Source of the DNA: PBB1 sp965229345
Lineage (GTDB): Bacteria; Pseudomonadota; Gammaproteobacteria; Burkholderiales; Burkholderiaceae_C
Length of the DNA: 64,000 nt
Direction: 5' to 3'
Assembly: GCA_965229345.1 (NCBI GenBank)
Contig: OZ245872.1
Location: 3,657,105 to 3,721,104, forward strand
The notes beneath the pieces were generated by a model. It was given only the letters and a program-made list of their open reading frames with translations, was not told where the DNA came from and searched no databases. A program made the translations under genes and the position numbers. Each line of letters opens with the position of its first letter. Position 1 is the stretch's first letter. Shown here one piece after another: positions 26,936 to 34,793 of the stretch.

Positions 26936-26957
26936 AGGGTTGACCCTATTAGGGTCA
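26936..26957. promoter_or_regulatory. Inverted-repeat operator candidate before the cytochrome operon
   Basis: The 17-bp TGACCCTATTAGGGTCA at 26941-26957 is a perfect inverted repeat with a single central base. A further AGGGT half-site sits directly before it (26936-26940), giving AGGGT, ACCCT and AGGGT in 20 bp. The site lies 28 bp upstream of the cytochrome b561 start. It is in an ordinary repressor position, or may be a binding site for an activator. The protein that binds it cannot be named. Confidence 0.5.
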
Positions 26958-26984
26958 CGGCTCCACCTTTCATGGCGAGCCTGT

Positions 26985-27626
26985 ATGCCCCACCCGGCGT
27001 CGTTCGCGGACATCGATCCGCATCCCACCCACCCCAAGCCGATCGTTGCCGGTCATTGGATCACGGCCGCGCTGCTGTTGATCGTTTTCAGCCTGGTGCT
27101 GTCTCGACAATGGATCGATGACAAGACAGCGCGAACCTTGCTGCTGCAAGGCCATCGCCTCGCGGGCCTGCTGATCGGCAGCCTGGCGATCCTCCGTCTG
27201 AGTCTGCGCAGCCGGCTTTCGCTGGCCCGACCGCTGACGCCGCTGACGCTCTGGCAACGGTGGATGTCCAGGCTCGTTCAGGCCCTGATGTACACCTTGC
27301 TGCTGTCACTGCCGGTGCTGGGCTGGCTGCTGACCAATGCGCGCGGCATGCCCGTCAGCCTGCCGCTGTTCGGCAGCCTGCCGCTGCTCACCGACCGTGA
27401 TCTCGACCTCGCGGACACGCTCGAACTCGTACACACCTGGGCCGCCTGGACGCTGCTGGCGCTGATCGCACTGCACGGTGCTGCTGCGGCATGGCATCAC
27501 CACATCCGCCGCGATGGGGTGCTTGCAGCGATGTGGCCCGGCCTGCGCGCCAAGGCAACGACGGCCTCGAATTCCACCGCTTTTCCCTCCACCGAACTGT
27601 GCATGAAGGACCAACCATGTCGTTGA
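26985..27626 (+). CDS. Cytochrome b561-family membrane protein
   Basis: The 213-residue protein has four hydrophobic segments. His residues sit at the expected positions: GHWITAALLLIVFSLVLS, LLLQGHRLAGLLIGSLAILRL, and ELVHTWAAWTLLALIALHGAAAAWHH. It fits the bacterial cytochrome b561/YodB family, di-haem quinol-linked electron carriers of the inner membrane. It is the first gene of a three-gene redox operon, and its stop overlaps the next gene's start by 10 bp. It probably passes electrons between quinones and the periplasmic cytochrome encoded two genes on. Confidence 0.88.
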   Translation: MPHPASFADIDPHPTHPKPIVAGHWITAALLLIVFSLVLSRQWIDDKTARTLLLQGHRLAGLLIGSLAILRLSLRSRLSLARPLTPLTLWQRWMSRLVQALMYTLLLSLPVLGWLLTNARGMPVSLPLFGSLPLLTDRDLDLADTLELVHTWAAWTLLALIALHGAAAAWHHHIRRDGVLAAMWPGLRAKATTASNSTAFPSTELCMKDQPCR

Positions 27627-28963
27627 GTAGTGTGTTTCGTCGCGTGTCCCCCGGGCTCGGACTTGCGTGCCTGCTGCTGTGGGCCTCGCCCAGCCAGGCC
27701 GTGCCCAGCTACGCGCGCCAGACTGGGCAGGATTGCGCGGCCTGTCACGTGGGCTCGTTCGGCCCACAGCTCACGCCTTACGGCATCAAGTTCAAGATCG
27801 GCGGCTACACCGACAGCGACGGCAAGGACGGGCATGTTCCGGTGTCGGGCATGGCCGTCGCCTCCTTCACCAACACCAACAAGAAGCTCGCCGATGCGCC
27901 CGACCACGGCTACAAGCGGAACAACAACGTCAGCGTCGACGAGATCTCGCTGTTTCTGGCGGGCAGGCTGACCGAGAACATCGGCTCCTTCGTGCAACTC
28001 ACGTACGACGGCACCTCTGGCGACAGCGCGATCGATCAGATGGACCTGCGCCTTGCGCATGCCACCTCCCTGGCCGGCAGGGATCTGGTGGTGGGCCTGT
28101 CGCTGAACAACAACCCCGGCGTACAAGACCCGTTCAACACGCTGTCGGTCTGGGGCTTCCCGTACGTGACCACCCCGTTCGGCTTCAGTGGTGCGGAGAC
28201 CGGCTCGTTCGCCAACGGCGCGGTCGAGCAGCGCGTGCTCGGTCTCACGGCCTATGCGTTCTACGACAACAGCTGGTATGCCGAAGCAGGTACCTATCGA
28301 TCCCTGCCCAGGAACCTCCAGAACAAGCTGGGTCTGGATATCGCCGAAGACCCAGGCCGCCTGAAAACCGGCTCGGCGTACTGGCGTCTGGCCTACTTCA
28401 AGGATCTGAAGACCCAGGCCTACTCGGCTGGGCTGTTCGGCTTGAGCGGCAGCCTGCAGCCTGATCGCAACGTCAATCAGTTCAATGGCTACAACGACCT
28501 CGGCATCGACGCGATGTACCAGTACCTGGGCACCCGGGAACACATCGTCACGGTGCAGGGCAGCTATCTGCGGGAGCATCAAAAGCGCAGCGCACTGGTG
28601 GGATCGGGCGAAGCCGCCAACAAGTTCGGGCACCTCACCGAACTCAAGCTGAACACCTCGTACACCTACCAGCAAACCTGGGGGGCCTCGCTGGGCTACT
28701 TCAGCACCCGCGGTGACTCCGACAGCGCCTTGTACGCCGACAACACGCGCACGCGGCCCAACACCTCGGGCGGCGTCATGGAGCTCAACTGGACGCCCTT
28801 CGGCAAGGAAGCCTCCTGGGGTGCGCCCTGGGCGAACGTGAGGCTGGGCGCGCAGTACACGTTCTACGGCCAATACAACGGGTCCTCGAAGAACTACGAC
28901 GGCACGGGGCGCAGCGCGTCTGACAACAACACGCTGTTCCTCTACGTCTGGACTGCGTTTTGA
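27617..28963 (+). CDS. Cyc2-like fused cytochrome c / outer-membrane porin
   Basis: The 448-residue protein has a signal peptide (cleavage likely after ASPSQA), then within 15 residues one haem site CAACH (Cys40, Cys43, His44) in the context VPSYARQTGQDCAACHVGSF. Next comes PQLTPYGIKFKIGGYT, then about 350 residues of alternating beta-strand pattern ending in the outer-membrane signature FLYVWTAF. This layout, one N-terminal haem followed by a 16-strand-size barrel, is that of Cyc2, the outer-membrane iron oxidase, and its relatives. The nearby cytochrome b561 and cytochrome c genes fit transmembrane electron transfer. Iron as the donor is inference. GAAGGA supports the ATG at 27617. Confidence 0.75.
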   Translation: MSLSSVFRRVSPGLGLACLLLWASPSQAVPSYARQTGQDCAACHVGSFGPQLTPYGIKFKIGGYTDSDGKDGHVPVSGMAVASFTNTNKKLADAPDHGYKRNNNVSVDEISLFLAGRLTENIGSFVQLTYDGTSGDSAIDQMDLRLAHATSLAGRDLVVGLSLNNNPGVQDPFNTLSVWGFPYVTTPFGFSGAETGSFANGAVEQRVLGLTAYAFYDNSWYAEAGTYRSLPRNLQNKLGLDIAEDPGRLKTGSAYWRLAYFKDLKTQAYSAGLFGLSGSLQPDRNVNQFNGYNDLGIDAMYQYLGTREHIVTVQGSYLREHQKRSALVGSGEAANKFGHLTELKLNTSYTYQQTWGASLGYFSTRGDSDSALYADNTRTRPNTSGGVMELNWTPFGKEASWGAPWANVRLGAQYTFYGQYNGSSKNYDGTGRSASDNNTLFLYVWTAF

Positions 28964-28977
28964 ACGGGCTGACGGAC

Positions 28978-29379
28978 ATGCCTCTTGCCGACCCCCGGTT
29001 GAAGCGTGCCGCCTGCGGCACCCTGATCGCCAGCGCCGTGCTCGCGCTGGCTCCTGCGGCGTCCTGGGCCGCAGGCGACGCCCAAGCAGGCCTCGATGTC
29101 TTCGCAGGGCAATGTGCCGAATGCCACAGCATGAAGGACGGCAAAAACAAGAAGGGGCCGTCGCTGTTCGCTGTGGTCGGCCGCAAGGCCGCAGCCATTG
29201 CCGACTTCAAGTATTCGGATGCCATGAAGTCCAGCGGCTACACCTGGACCCCGGAGCAGATCGACGCCTACGTGACGGCACCCAAGAAGGCCGTCCCAGG
29301 CGGCACCATGAAATACGACGGGCTGCCCGATGCCAAGGCCCGCGCTGACCTGATCGCCTACCTGGCCAGCGTCAAGTGA
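28978..29379 (+). CDS. Small periplasmic class I cytochrome c
   Basis: The product of about 133 residues has a signal peptide ending AAASWA and one haem site, CAECH (Cys46, Cys49, His50). The Met ligand is in VPGGTMKYDGL. It looks like the c2/c550 group of soluble electron carriers (FAGQCAECHSMKDGKNKKGPSL). It follows the Cyc2-like gene directly. A TTG at 28960 would overlap that gene and add six residues, while the ATG at 28978 is the plainer choice; neither has a strong ribosome site. It would shuttle electrons between the outer-membrane cytochrome and an inner-membrane partner. Confidence 0.88.
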   Translation: MPLADPRLKRAACGTLIASAVLALAPAASWAAGDAQAGLDVFAGQCAECHSMKDGKNKKGPSLFAVVGRKAAAIADFKYSDAMKSSGYTWTPEQIDAYVTAPKKAVPGGTMKYDGLPDAKARADLIAYLASVK

Positions 29380-29383
29380 CCGC

Positions 29384-29408
29384 CCGGGCGGCGCCTGTCG
29401 CCGCCCGG
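29384..29408 (+). terminator. Terminator of the cytochrome operon
   Basis: A perfect 10-bp GC stem, CCGGGCGGCG / CGCCGCCCGG, with a 5-nt loop starts just after the cytochrome c stop. The following ACTTTCCCCC has only a weak T-run, so efficiency is uncertain. Confidence 0.6.
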
Positions 29409-29667
29409 ACTTTCCCCCGCGAACAATGGTCTGCAGGCCCTGGGAAGGGCCGCTGCAGCGCACGCCGCCGCACAGGCTCCGTGTAGGAATTTGCCTGACA
29501 GGCTGGATGGCAAAAGAGGGACTCAAGCCACAGAGATGGCCTGATGTCAGCCCCCTTCTCTGATCTTCACAATCTGTTTCACGTTGCGACGGTTTTGAAA
29601 CCAGCAGAGCGAAACAAAGCCCCGCCGCGATACACCGTCACCGAAGCCCAGACACAAGGACATTGCC
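29409..29667 (+). promoter_or_regulatory. Leader and control region upstream of flhDC
   Basis: About 260 bp between the cytochrome terminator and flhD hold no gene. Two small dyads are visible: GCCTGACAGGC at 29493-29503, and CTGATGTCAG about 40 bp later. Either could bind a regulator of the flagellar master operon, but neither matches a site I can name. I could not identify a convincing sigma-70 promoter by eye. Confidence 0.3.
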
Positions 29668-29991
29668 ATGACCGCCGACCAGATCCTCACCGAAATCCGC
29701 GAAGCCAACCTGTCGTACCTGATGCTGGCGCAAAGCCTGATCCGCAGCGACCGCGAACAGGCGCTGTACCGCCTGGGCATCAGTGAAGAGAACGCCGCCT
29801 TGCTGAACCTGATGACGCCGGCGCAGATGATGAAGATCGCCTCGGGCAACACCCTGCTGTGCCGCTTCCGCATGGACGACGACATGGTCTGGGGCCTGCT
29901 GACCAACCATGGCAAGGGCGCTGCCAACGACATGACCAGCCGTCTGCACGCCAGCATCCTGATGGCCGGCCGCCATCAAGAAGCTGCCTGA
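29668..29991 (+). CDS. flhD: Flagellar master regulator subunit FlhD
   Basis: The 107-residue protein starts MTADQILTEIREANLSYLMLAQSLIRSDREQALYRLGIS, the recognisable FlhD N-terminal half. With FlhC it forms the FlhD4C2 activator that switches on class II flagellar operons. The start has an AAGGA-like site about nine bases upstream. flhC follows after 62 bp. FlhDC control is typical of Burkholderiales and enterobacteria and contrasts with the FleQ/FlrA control of pseudomonads. Confidence 0.95.
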   Translation: MTADQILTEIREANLSYLMLAQSLIRSDREQALYRLGISEENAALLNLMTPAQMMKIASGNTLLCRFRMDDDMVWGLLTNHGKGAANDMTSRLHASILMAGRHQEAA

Positions 29992-30053
29992 ACTGTTGAC
30001 CCCCGGCGCGGGCCCGGACCACTTCGACAACAACTGAGACAGGGAGACACACC

Positions 30054-30590
30054 ATGCGCAGCAAAAGCATCCTGACCGAAGCACGGCAAATCGAACGCGC
30101 CGTGACGCTCATCCACCTCGGCGCCCGCCTGCAGGTGCTGGAAAGCGAGACCGATCTGAGCTACGAGCGTCTGCTGCGCCTGTACAAGGAAGTCGCTGGC
30201 AAGTCGCCCTCCAAAGGACAACTGCCCTTCTCGACCGACTGGTTCATGACCTGGCAGCCCAATATCCACTCGTCGCTGTTCCTGAACATCCACGAATACC
30301 TGAACAAAGTCGCCGAGATGGACGAGATCGACACCGTCATCAAGGCCTACCAGCTGTACCAGGAGCAAACCAAGGCCCAGGGCCTGGAGGAACTGCTCTC
30401 GGTGACGCGCGCCTGGCGCCTGGTCAAGTTCATCGACAACGGCATGCTCACCATGACCAAGTGCTCGAAGTGCGGCGGTCACTTCGTCACCCACCCTCAC
30501 GAAATTTCGCGCCACTATGTGTGCGGCCTGTGCAATCCTCCGGCGCGCGCCGGTAAGGGCAAGGCTGCTGGCGGCATCCAGTTGCACTGA
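30054..30590 (+). CDS. flhC: Flagellar master regulator subunit FlhC
   Basis: The 178-residue protein contains EARQIERAVTLIHLGARLQVLESETDLSYERLLRLYKEV. Near the end it has the four-Cys zinc site KCSKCGGHFVTH...YVCGLC, as in FlhC. It forms the DNA-binding hetero-hexamer with FlhD. The length is slightly under that of enterobacterial FlhC. A strong terminator follows about 130 bp downstream, so flhDC appears to be its own operon. Confidence 0.96.
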   Translation: MRSKSILTEARQIERAVTLIHLGARLQVLESETDLSYERLLRLYKEVAGKSPSKGQLPFSTDWFMTWQPNIHSSLFLNIHEYLNKVAEMDEIDTVIKAYQLYQEQTKAQGLEELLSVTRAWRLVKFIDNGMLTMTKCSKCGGHFVTHPHEISRHYVCGLCNPPARAGKGKAAGGIQLH

Positions 30591-30718
30591 ATCTCACGGT
30601 TTCGGCCGGTGCGATGGCCCGTGCGCTCAAGTCGCCGGGCGGCGCACCGATGAACCAAGTACTGCTGTACCGATTTCCTGTGTGTTGTCTCCTCCTCGCA
30701 CCCCGTGTGCGTTCCATC

Positions 30719-30742
30719 GGACCCTTCGGGGTCCTTTTTTTT
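30719..30742 (+). terminator. Rho-independent terminator after flhDC
   Basis: A 6-bp stem, GGACCC / GGGTCC, closed by a stable TTCG tetraloop is followed by eight T residues. It separates flhDC from motAB, which has its own sigma-28 promoter. Confidence 0.92.
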
Positions 30743-30811
30743 GGCACGTCCGGAATGGCTGTCGATTGGCCCGTTGATGCGGGCATCACCCCACCCTGAG
30801 CCGCCGCACAC

Positions 30812-30838
30812 TCAAGGCGCGATCGATCGGGTCGATAT
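30812..30838 (+). promoter_or_regulatory. Sigma-28 promoter for motAB
   Basis: The site reads TCAAGGCG-N11-GTCGATAT, matching the FliA form at TCAAG and CGATA with the canonical spacer. It lies about 58 bp upstream of the motA ATG and after the flhDC terminator, so motAB-cheYZ is probably a late-class operon. Confidence 0.6.
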
Positions 30839-30895
30839 AGGAGCAAGCGCGTCACGCCGGCCGCGCCAGGCACTCAATTCGGAAACTGTCTCAGC

Positions 30896-31756
30896 ATGTT
30901 CGTACTCATCGGTTGGGGCCTGGCCATGGCCTGCATCTTTGGCGTGTACATCGCGCACGGGGGGAACATCACCGTGATCCTGCACGCCTTGCCGTTTGAG
31001 TTGATCACCATCCTCGGCTCGGCACTCGGCGCGTTTGTGGCCAACAACCAGATGAAGGTCATCAAGTCCAGCCTGAAGGGACTGGGCGCGTGCTTCAAGG
31101 GCAGCAAGTACAGCAAGGCGCGCTACATGGAATTGATGGCGCTTCTGTACGACATCCTGCAAAAGGCGCGCAAGGAAGGTCTGATGTCCATCGAGCAGGA
31201 CGTCGAGGACCCGCACAACTCGGCGGTCTTCAAGAAATACCCGGTGGTCGGCAACGACCACCACGTGGTCGAGTTCATCACCGACTACCTGCGCATGATG
31301 GTCTCGGGCAACCTCAACGCCCACGAGATCGAAAGCCTGATGGACAGCGAGATCGAGACCCATCACAACGAGGAACATGCGGCCGTGGCGGCCATCGGTC
31401 GGCTGGCGGGTGGATTGCCCGCCTTCGGCATCGTGGCAGCCGTGCTGGGCGTGGTGAACACCATGGGCTCGGTCGGCCAGGCACCGGCCATCCTGGGCGG
31501 CATGATCGCCTCGGCGCTGGTCGGTACGTTCCTCGGCATTCTGCTGGCCTACGGCTTCGTCGAGCCCCTGGGCGGGCTGCTGGAACAGAAGGTCGAAGAC
31601 GGCTCCAAGGAACTGCAGTGCATCAAGACCACGCTGCTCGCCAGCATGCAGGGCTACGCCCCGCAGGTGGCGGTGGAGTTCGGCCGCAAGGTGCTGTTCT
31701 CGACCGACCGCCCGACATTCGCCGAGCTCGAAAGCCACGTCAAGGGGAAGAAATGA
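30896..31756 (+). CDS. motA: Flagellar stator protein MotA
   Basis: The 286-residue protein has four membrane segments. Features include the N-terminal MFVLIGWGLAMACIFGVYIAHGG, a cytoplasmic loop with many charged residues, and the channel segments GRLAGGLPAFGIVAAVLGVVNTM and GGMIASALVGTFLGILLAYGFVEPL. It forms the proton channel with MotB and pushes on FliG. Its length matches MotA of beta- and gammaproteobacteria. Confidence 0.97.
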   Translation: MFVLIGWGLAMACIFGVYIAHGGNITVILHALPFELITILGSALGAFVANNQMKVIKSSLKGLGACFKGSKYSKARYMELMALLYDILQKARKEGLMSIEQDVEDPHNSAVFKKYPVVGNDHHVVEFITDYLRMMVSGNLNAHEIESLMDSEIETHHNEEHAAVAAIGRLAGGLPAFGIVAAVLGVVNTMGSVGQAPAILGGMIASALVGTFLGILLAYGFVEPLGGLLEQKVEDGSKELQCIKTTLLASMQGYAPQVAVEFGRKVLFSTDRPTFAELESHVKGKK

Positions 31757-31906
31757 GCCCCCACGTCGCTGCGCTCCTGCCCCCCGAGGGGACGCCTCCT
31801 CAGCGGCCCGGCACAGCCGGTTCCGCGAGGAGTTGCTTGATAAGTTGCTTCGCTTCGCTTGCTTACGTAGACGCCTTGGCTGCGTTGCCACGAGGGGCTC
31901 ACTGAC
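31757..31906 (+). repeat. Repeat-like insert between motA and motB
   Basis: motA and motB are separated by 150 bp, which is unusual because the pair normally overlaps or abuts. The spacer holds CCCCC/GAGGGG-type dyads and GGCCCGGCACAGCCGGTTCC, which includes CCGGC-ACA-GCCGG. It looks like the intergenic palindromic repeats common in Leptothrix-Rubrivivax-type genomes. No second copy is seen in this window. It could form RNA structure that changes the MotA:MotB ratio. Confidence 0.4.
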
Positions 31907-32863
31907 ATGGCAGGCGATTCGAAAAAGCTGCAGCCGATCATCATCAAGCGGGTCAAGAAGGCCGGCCATGGTGCCCATGGCGGCGCCTGGAAGATCGCTT
32001 ACGCCGACTTCGTGACGGCAATGATGGCGTTCTTCCTGCTGATGTGGCTGCTGGGTTCGACCACCGAGGGCGACAAGAAGGGCATCTCGGATTTTTTCAG
32101 CTCGCCACTGAAGGTGTCGCTGGGTGGCGGCTCGGGTTCTGGTGACTCGGCGCACGTGCTCAAGGGCGGTGGTCAGGACCTCTCGCGCACTGACGGCCAG
32201 GTCAAGAAGGGCGACATCGAGGGCAAGCGCAGCACGATCAACCTGCTGGCACTGAAAGCCGACCTGCGAGCGGCCGAGAAGGCACGGCTCGAGGAGCTCA
32301 AGCAAAAGGTGCAGGACGTGCTGGCGGCCAACCCGCGACTCGCGTTGATGCAATCGCAGATACGGCTCGACATGACGCCCGAAGGGCTGCGCATCCAGAT
32401 CGTCGACGCCGACAACCGGCCCATGTTCGACAGCGGCAGCTCGATGGTCAAGCCCTACATGCGCGAGCTGCTGCAGATCATCGGCGAGGTGCTGGCCGAT
32501 GTGCCCAACCGCCTGACGCTGGAAGGCCACACCGACGCACAGCCGTTCGGCAGCGGCGAGCGTGGGTACAGCAACTGGGAATTGTCTTCCGACCGGGCCA
32601 ACGCGTCGCGCCGCGAATTGCTGGCAGGCGGCCTGCCGGAAACCCGGGTGCTGCGCGTACAGGGCCTGGCCTCGAGCCGGCCCCTGCCCGACACCGATCC
32701 GCTGAGTCCGACCAACCGCCGCATCAGCATCATCGTGATGAACCGCGAGGCCGAAGACCGCTTCTTCAACAGCCCGTCGACCCCGGACGAGTCGTCCGAA
32801 TCGGCGGGCGCTGCACCGACGGGTGTCGAACTGCCCTCAATTTCGGCGGGCGTCACCCGATAG
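31907..32863 (+). CDS. motB: Flagellar stator protein MotB
   Basis: The 318-residue protein has one N-terminal membrane segment containing the proton-carrying Asp34 (AYADFVTAMMAFFLLMWLLG). Next come a plug/linker and an OmpA-like peptidoglycan-binding domain with LTLEGHTDAQPFGSG and NWELSSDRANASRRELLAGG. It anchors the stator to the cell wall and conducts protons with MotA. The C-terminal tail of about 45 residues is Ser/Ala/Pro-rich and variable. Confidence 0.97.
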   Translation: MAGDSKKLQPIIIKRVKKAGHGAHGGAWKIAYADFVTAMMAFFLLMWLLGSTTEGDKKGISDFFSSPLKVSLGGGSGSGDSAHVLKGGGQDLSRTDGQVKKGDIEGKRSTINLLALKADLRAAEKARLEELKQKVQDVLAANPRLALMQSQIRLDMTPEGLRIQIVDADNRPMFDSGSSMVKPYMRELLQIIGEVLADVPNRLTLEGHTDAQPFGSGERGYSNWELSSDRANASRRELLAGGLPETRVLRVQGLASSRPLPDTDPLSPTNRRISIIVMNREAEDRFFNSPSTPDESSESAGAAPTGVELPSISAGVTR

Positions 32864-32906
32864 AACCGTTCATACACCTTTCTGACTGCTTATTCCGAGG
32901 ATTGCC

Positions 32907-33305
32907 ATGAGCCACTCGACCGACATGAAATTCCTGATCGTGGACGACTTCTCCACCATGCGACGCATCGTGCGCGGCCTGCTCAAGGAAATTGGCTACA
33001 ACAACGCTGAAGAGGCCGAAGATGGCGCGGTCGCGCTCGGCATGCTGAAGAACCAGAAATTCGACTTCATCGTCAGCGACATCAACATGCCGAACATGAA
33101 CGGCTTCGAGCTGCTGTCGGCGATCAAGAAGGACGACACGCTCAAGCACCTGCCCGTGCTGATGGTGACCGCTGAAGCGCGCAAGGAAGACATCGTTCGC
33201 GCCGCGCAGGAAGGTGCCGCCGGCTACATCGTCAAGCCGTTCACGAAGGCGACGCTGGAAGAGAAGGTGCAGAAGATCATGCAGAAACTGGCCGCCACGG
33301 CGTGA
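32907..33305 (+). CDS. cheY: Chemotaxis response regulator CheY
   Basis: The 132-residue single receiver domain resembles CheY closely, with the acidic pair in LIVDDFSTMRRIVRGLLKEIGY, phosphoacceptor Asp58 (VSDINMPNMNG), Thr in LMVTAEA and Lys in GYIVKPFTK. Phospho-CheY binds the FliM switch and changes rotation. cheZ, its phosphatase gene, follows 13 bp later. GAGGATT about eight bases upstream supports the start. A second CheY-like protein is encoded at 37360. Confidence 0.96.
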   Translation: MSHSTDMKFLIVDDFSTMRRIVRGLLKEIGYNNAEEAEDGAVALGMLKNQKFDFIVSDINMPNMNGFELLSAIKKDDTLKHLPVLMVTAEARKEDIVRAAQEGAAGYIVKPFTKATLEEKVQKIMQKLAATA

Positions 33306-33318
33306 AAGGACGGCCACC

Positions 33319-33966
33319 ATGAACATGAACGAACTCGCGAACGCCGGCCTTCCCATGGATACCTCGCTGGCCAGCCCGCATGGCGCATCGCCCGAAGTGT
33401 TCCAGCAGTTGGGCGCCATCACGCGGCAGCTGCACGACACGCTGGCCCAGCTCGGTGTGATGCCCAAGCTGCAGATTGCTGCAGAAGGCCTGCCCGACGC
33501 ACGCAGCCGGCTCAACTACATCGCCGAGAAGACCGGCGCCGCTGCCGAAAAGGTACTGAATTCGGTGGACTGTGCGAAGGCAGACCACGCGCACATCATC
33601 GAAGAAACACGCCGCATCGCGGCGGCCATCGTGGCCGATCCGGTGAAGGCGGTGGCGTCGGGGTCCATCCTGAACTTCGTCACCGACGTCGAGAAGACGA
33701 CCGCGCGCATCGACAACCACCTGACCGACATCATGATGGCGCAGGACTTCCATGACCTGACCGGCCAGGTGGTGGCCAAGGTGGTGGCGCTGGCCAGCGA
33801 ACTCGAAGACAGCCTGGTCAGGCTGCTGGTGCAGGCCGCACCGCCCGAGCAGGTGCAAAAGGTCGAGCAGCACCTGCAAGGGCCGGTGGTCGACGCCGCA
33901 GGTCGCACCGACGTCGTGGCCAACCAAGGCGAAGTGGACGACCTGCTCGCGAGCCTGGGCTTCTAG
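33319..33966 (+). CDS. cheZ: CheY-P phosphatase CheZ
   Basis: The 215-residue protein is a long helical hairpin protein. It contains the CheZ catalytic signature MMAQDFHDLTGQVVAKVV, with Asp and Gln at the positions that bind and dephosphorylate CheY-P. The C-terminus, NQGEVDDLLASLGF, matches the CheY-binding helix of CheZ. AAAGGA supports the ATG at 33319; the earlier start of the frame lies inside cheY. Confidence 0.95.
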   Translation: MNMNELANAGLPMDTSLASPHGASPEVFQQLGAITRQLHDTLAQLGVMPKLQIAAEGLPDARSRLNYIAEKTGAAAEKVLNSVDCAKADHAHIIEETRRIAAAIVADPVKAVASGSILNFVTDVEKTTARIDNHLTDIMMAQDFHDLTGQVVAKVVALASELEDSLVRLLVQAAPPEQVQKVEQHLQGPVVDAAGRTDVVANQGEVDDLLASLGF

Positions 33967-33985
33967 CGTCCTGTCGGGGCAACGC

Positions 33986-34792
33986 ATGCCGTCGATCCCG
34001 ATCAGTCACGCCTCCGACTTCCTGCCACTGGATCCGTCCACGCCCCGCAGCGAGCCGTGTGACAACTGCAAACCTGGCGAAACCCTGAGCTTTCAGTTCA
34101 GCTACGCGTTTCAGCCCATCGTCGATGTTGGTGCGCAGAGGATCTTCGCGCACGAGGCGCTGGTGCGCGGACCGCTTGGCGAAGGCGCAGCCACGGTGCT
34201 GTCGAAGGTCAACGAGGCGAACCGGTACCGCTTCGATCAAGCCTGCCGGGCCAAGGCCATCAAGACCGCCGCCCAGCTGGGCATGACGTCGAGGCTGTCG
34301 ATCAACTTCATGCCCAACGCCATCTACAAGCCGGAGCTGTGCATCCGCGCCACGCTGGCCGCTGCCAAAACGCACGGGTTCCCTGTCGAACGGATCATCT
34401 TCGAGACCGTCGAGGGGGAGCACATCAATGACGGCAAATGGCTCGCAGAGATCCTGCGCGAGTACAAGCGCATCGGATTCCTGACCGCGATCGATGATTT
34501 CGGCGCCGGCTATGCCGGGCTGAACCTGCTCGCTGAATTCCAGCCCGACATCGTCAAGCTCGACATGGGGCTGGTGCGCCACGTCGATCAAAGTCGCGCA
34601 CGTCAGGCGATTGCCAGAGGTGTGGCACGGATCTGCGACGAGCTGGGCATCCGCATCATTGCCGAAGGCATCGAGACCGTCGGCGAATACAGCTTCTTCA
34701 AGGACCTGGGTGTCAGCCTGATGCAGGGCTACCTGTTCAGCAAACCGATGTTCGAGTCATGTGCCAACGACGAGATGATCCGTTGGCCCTGA
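33986..34792 (+). CDS. EAL-domain cyclic di-GMP phosphodiesterase
   Basis: The 268-residue protein is a short N-terminus (with a CDNC motif at residues 25-28) plus one EAL domain. The catalytic set looks intact: Glu57 in HEALVRG, Asn in SINFMPN, Glu in FETVEGE, Asp pair in AIDDFGAGYAGLN, Lys in DIVKLDMG, Glu in IAEGIET and Gln in LMQGYLFSKP. It should hydrolyse c-di-GMP to pGpG. It follows cheZ by 19 bp and so probably shares late flagellar expression. It could oppose the PilZ brake protein encoded at 289. Confidence 0.9.
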   Translation: MPSIPISHASDFLPLDPSTPRSEPCDNCKPGETLSFQFSYAFQPIVDVGAQRIFAHEALVRGPLGEGAATVLSKVNEANRYRFDQACRAKAIKTAAQLGMTSRLSINFMPNAIYKPELCIRATLAAAKTHGFPVERIIFETVEGEHINDGKWLAEILREYKRIGFLTAIDDFGAGYAGLNLLAEFQPDIVKLDMGLVRHVDQSRARQAIARGVARICDELGIRIIAEGIETVGEYSFFKDLGVSLMQGYLFSKPMFESCANDEMIRWP

Positions 34793-34793
34793 G

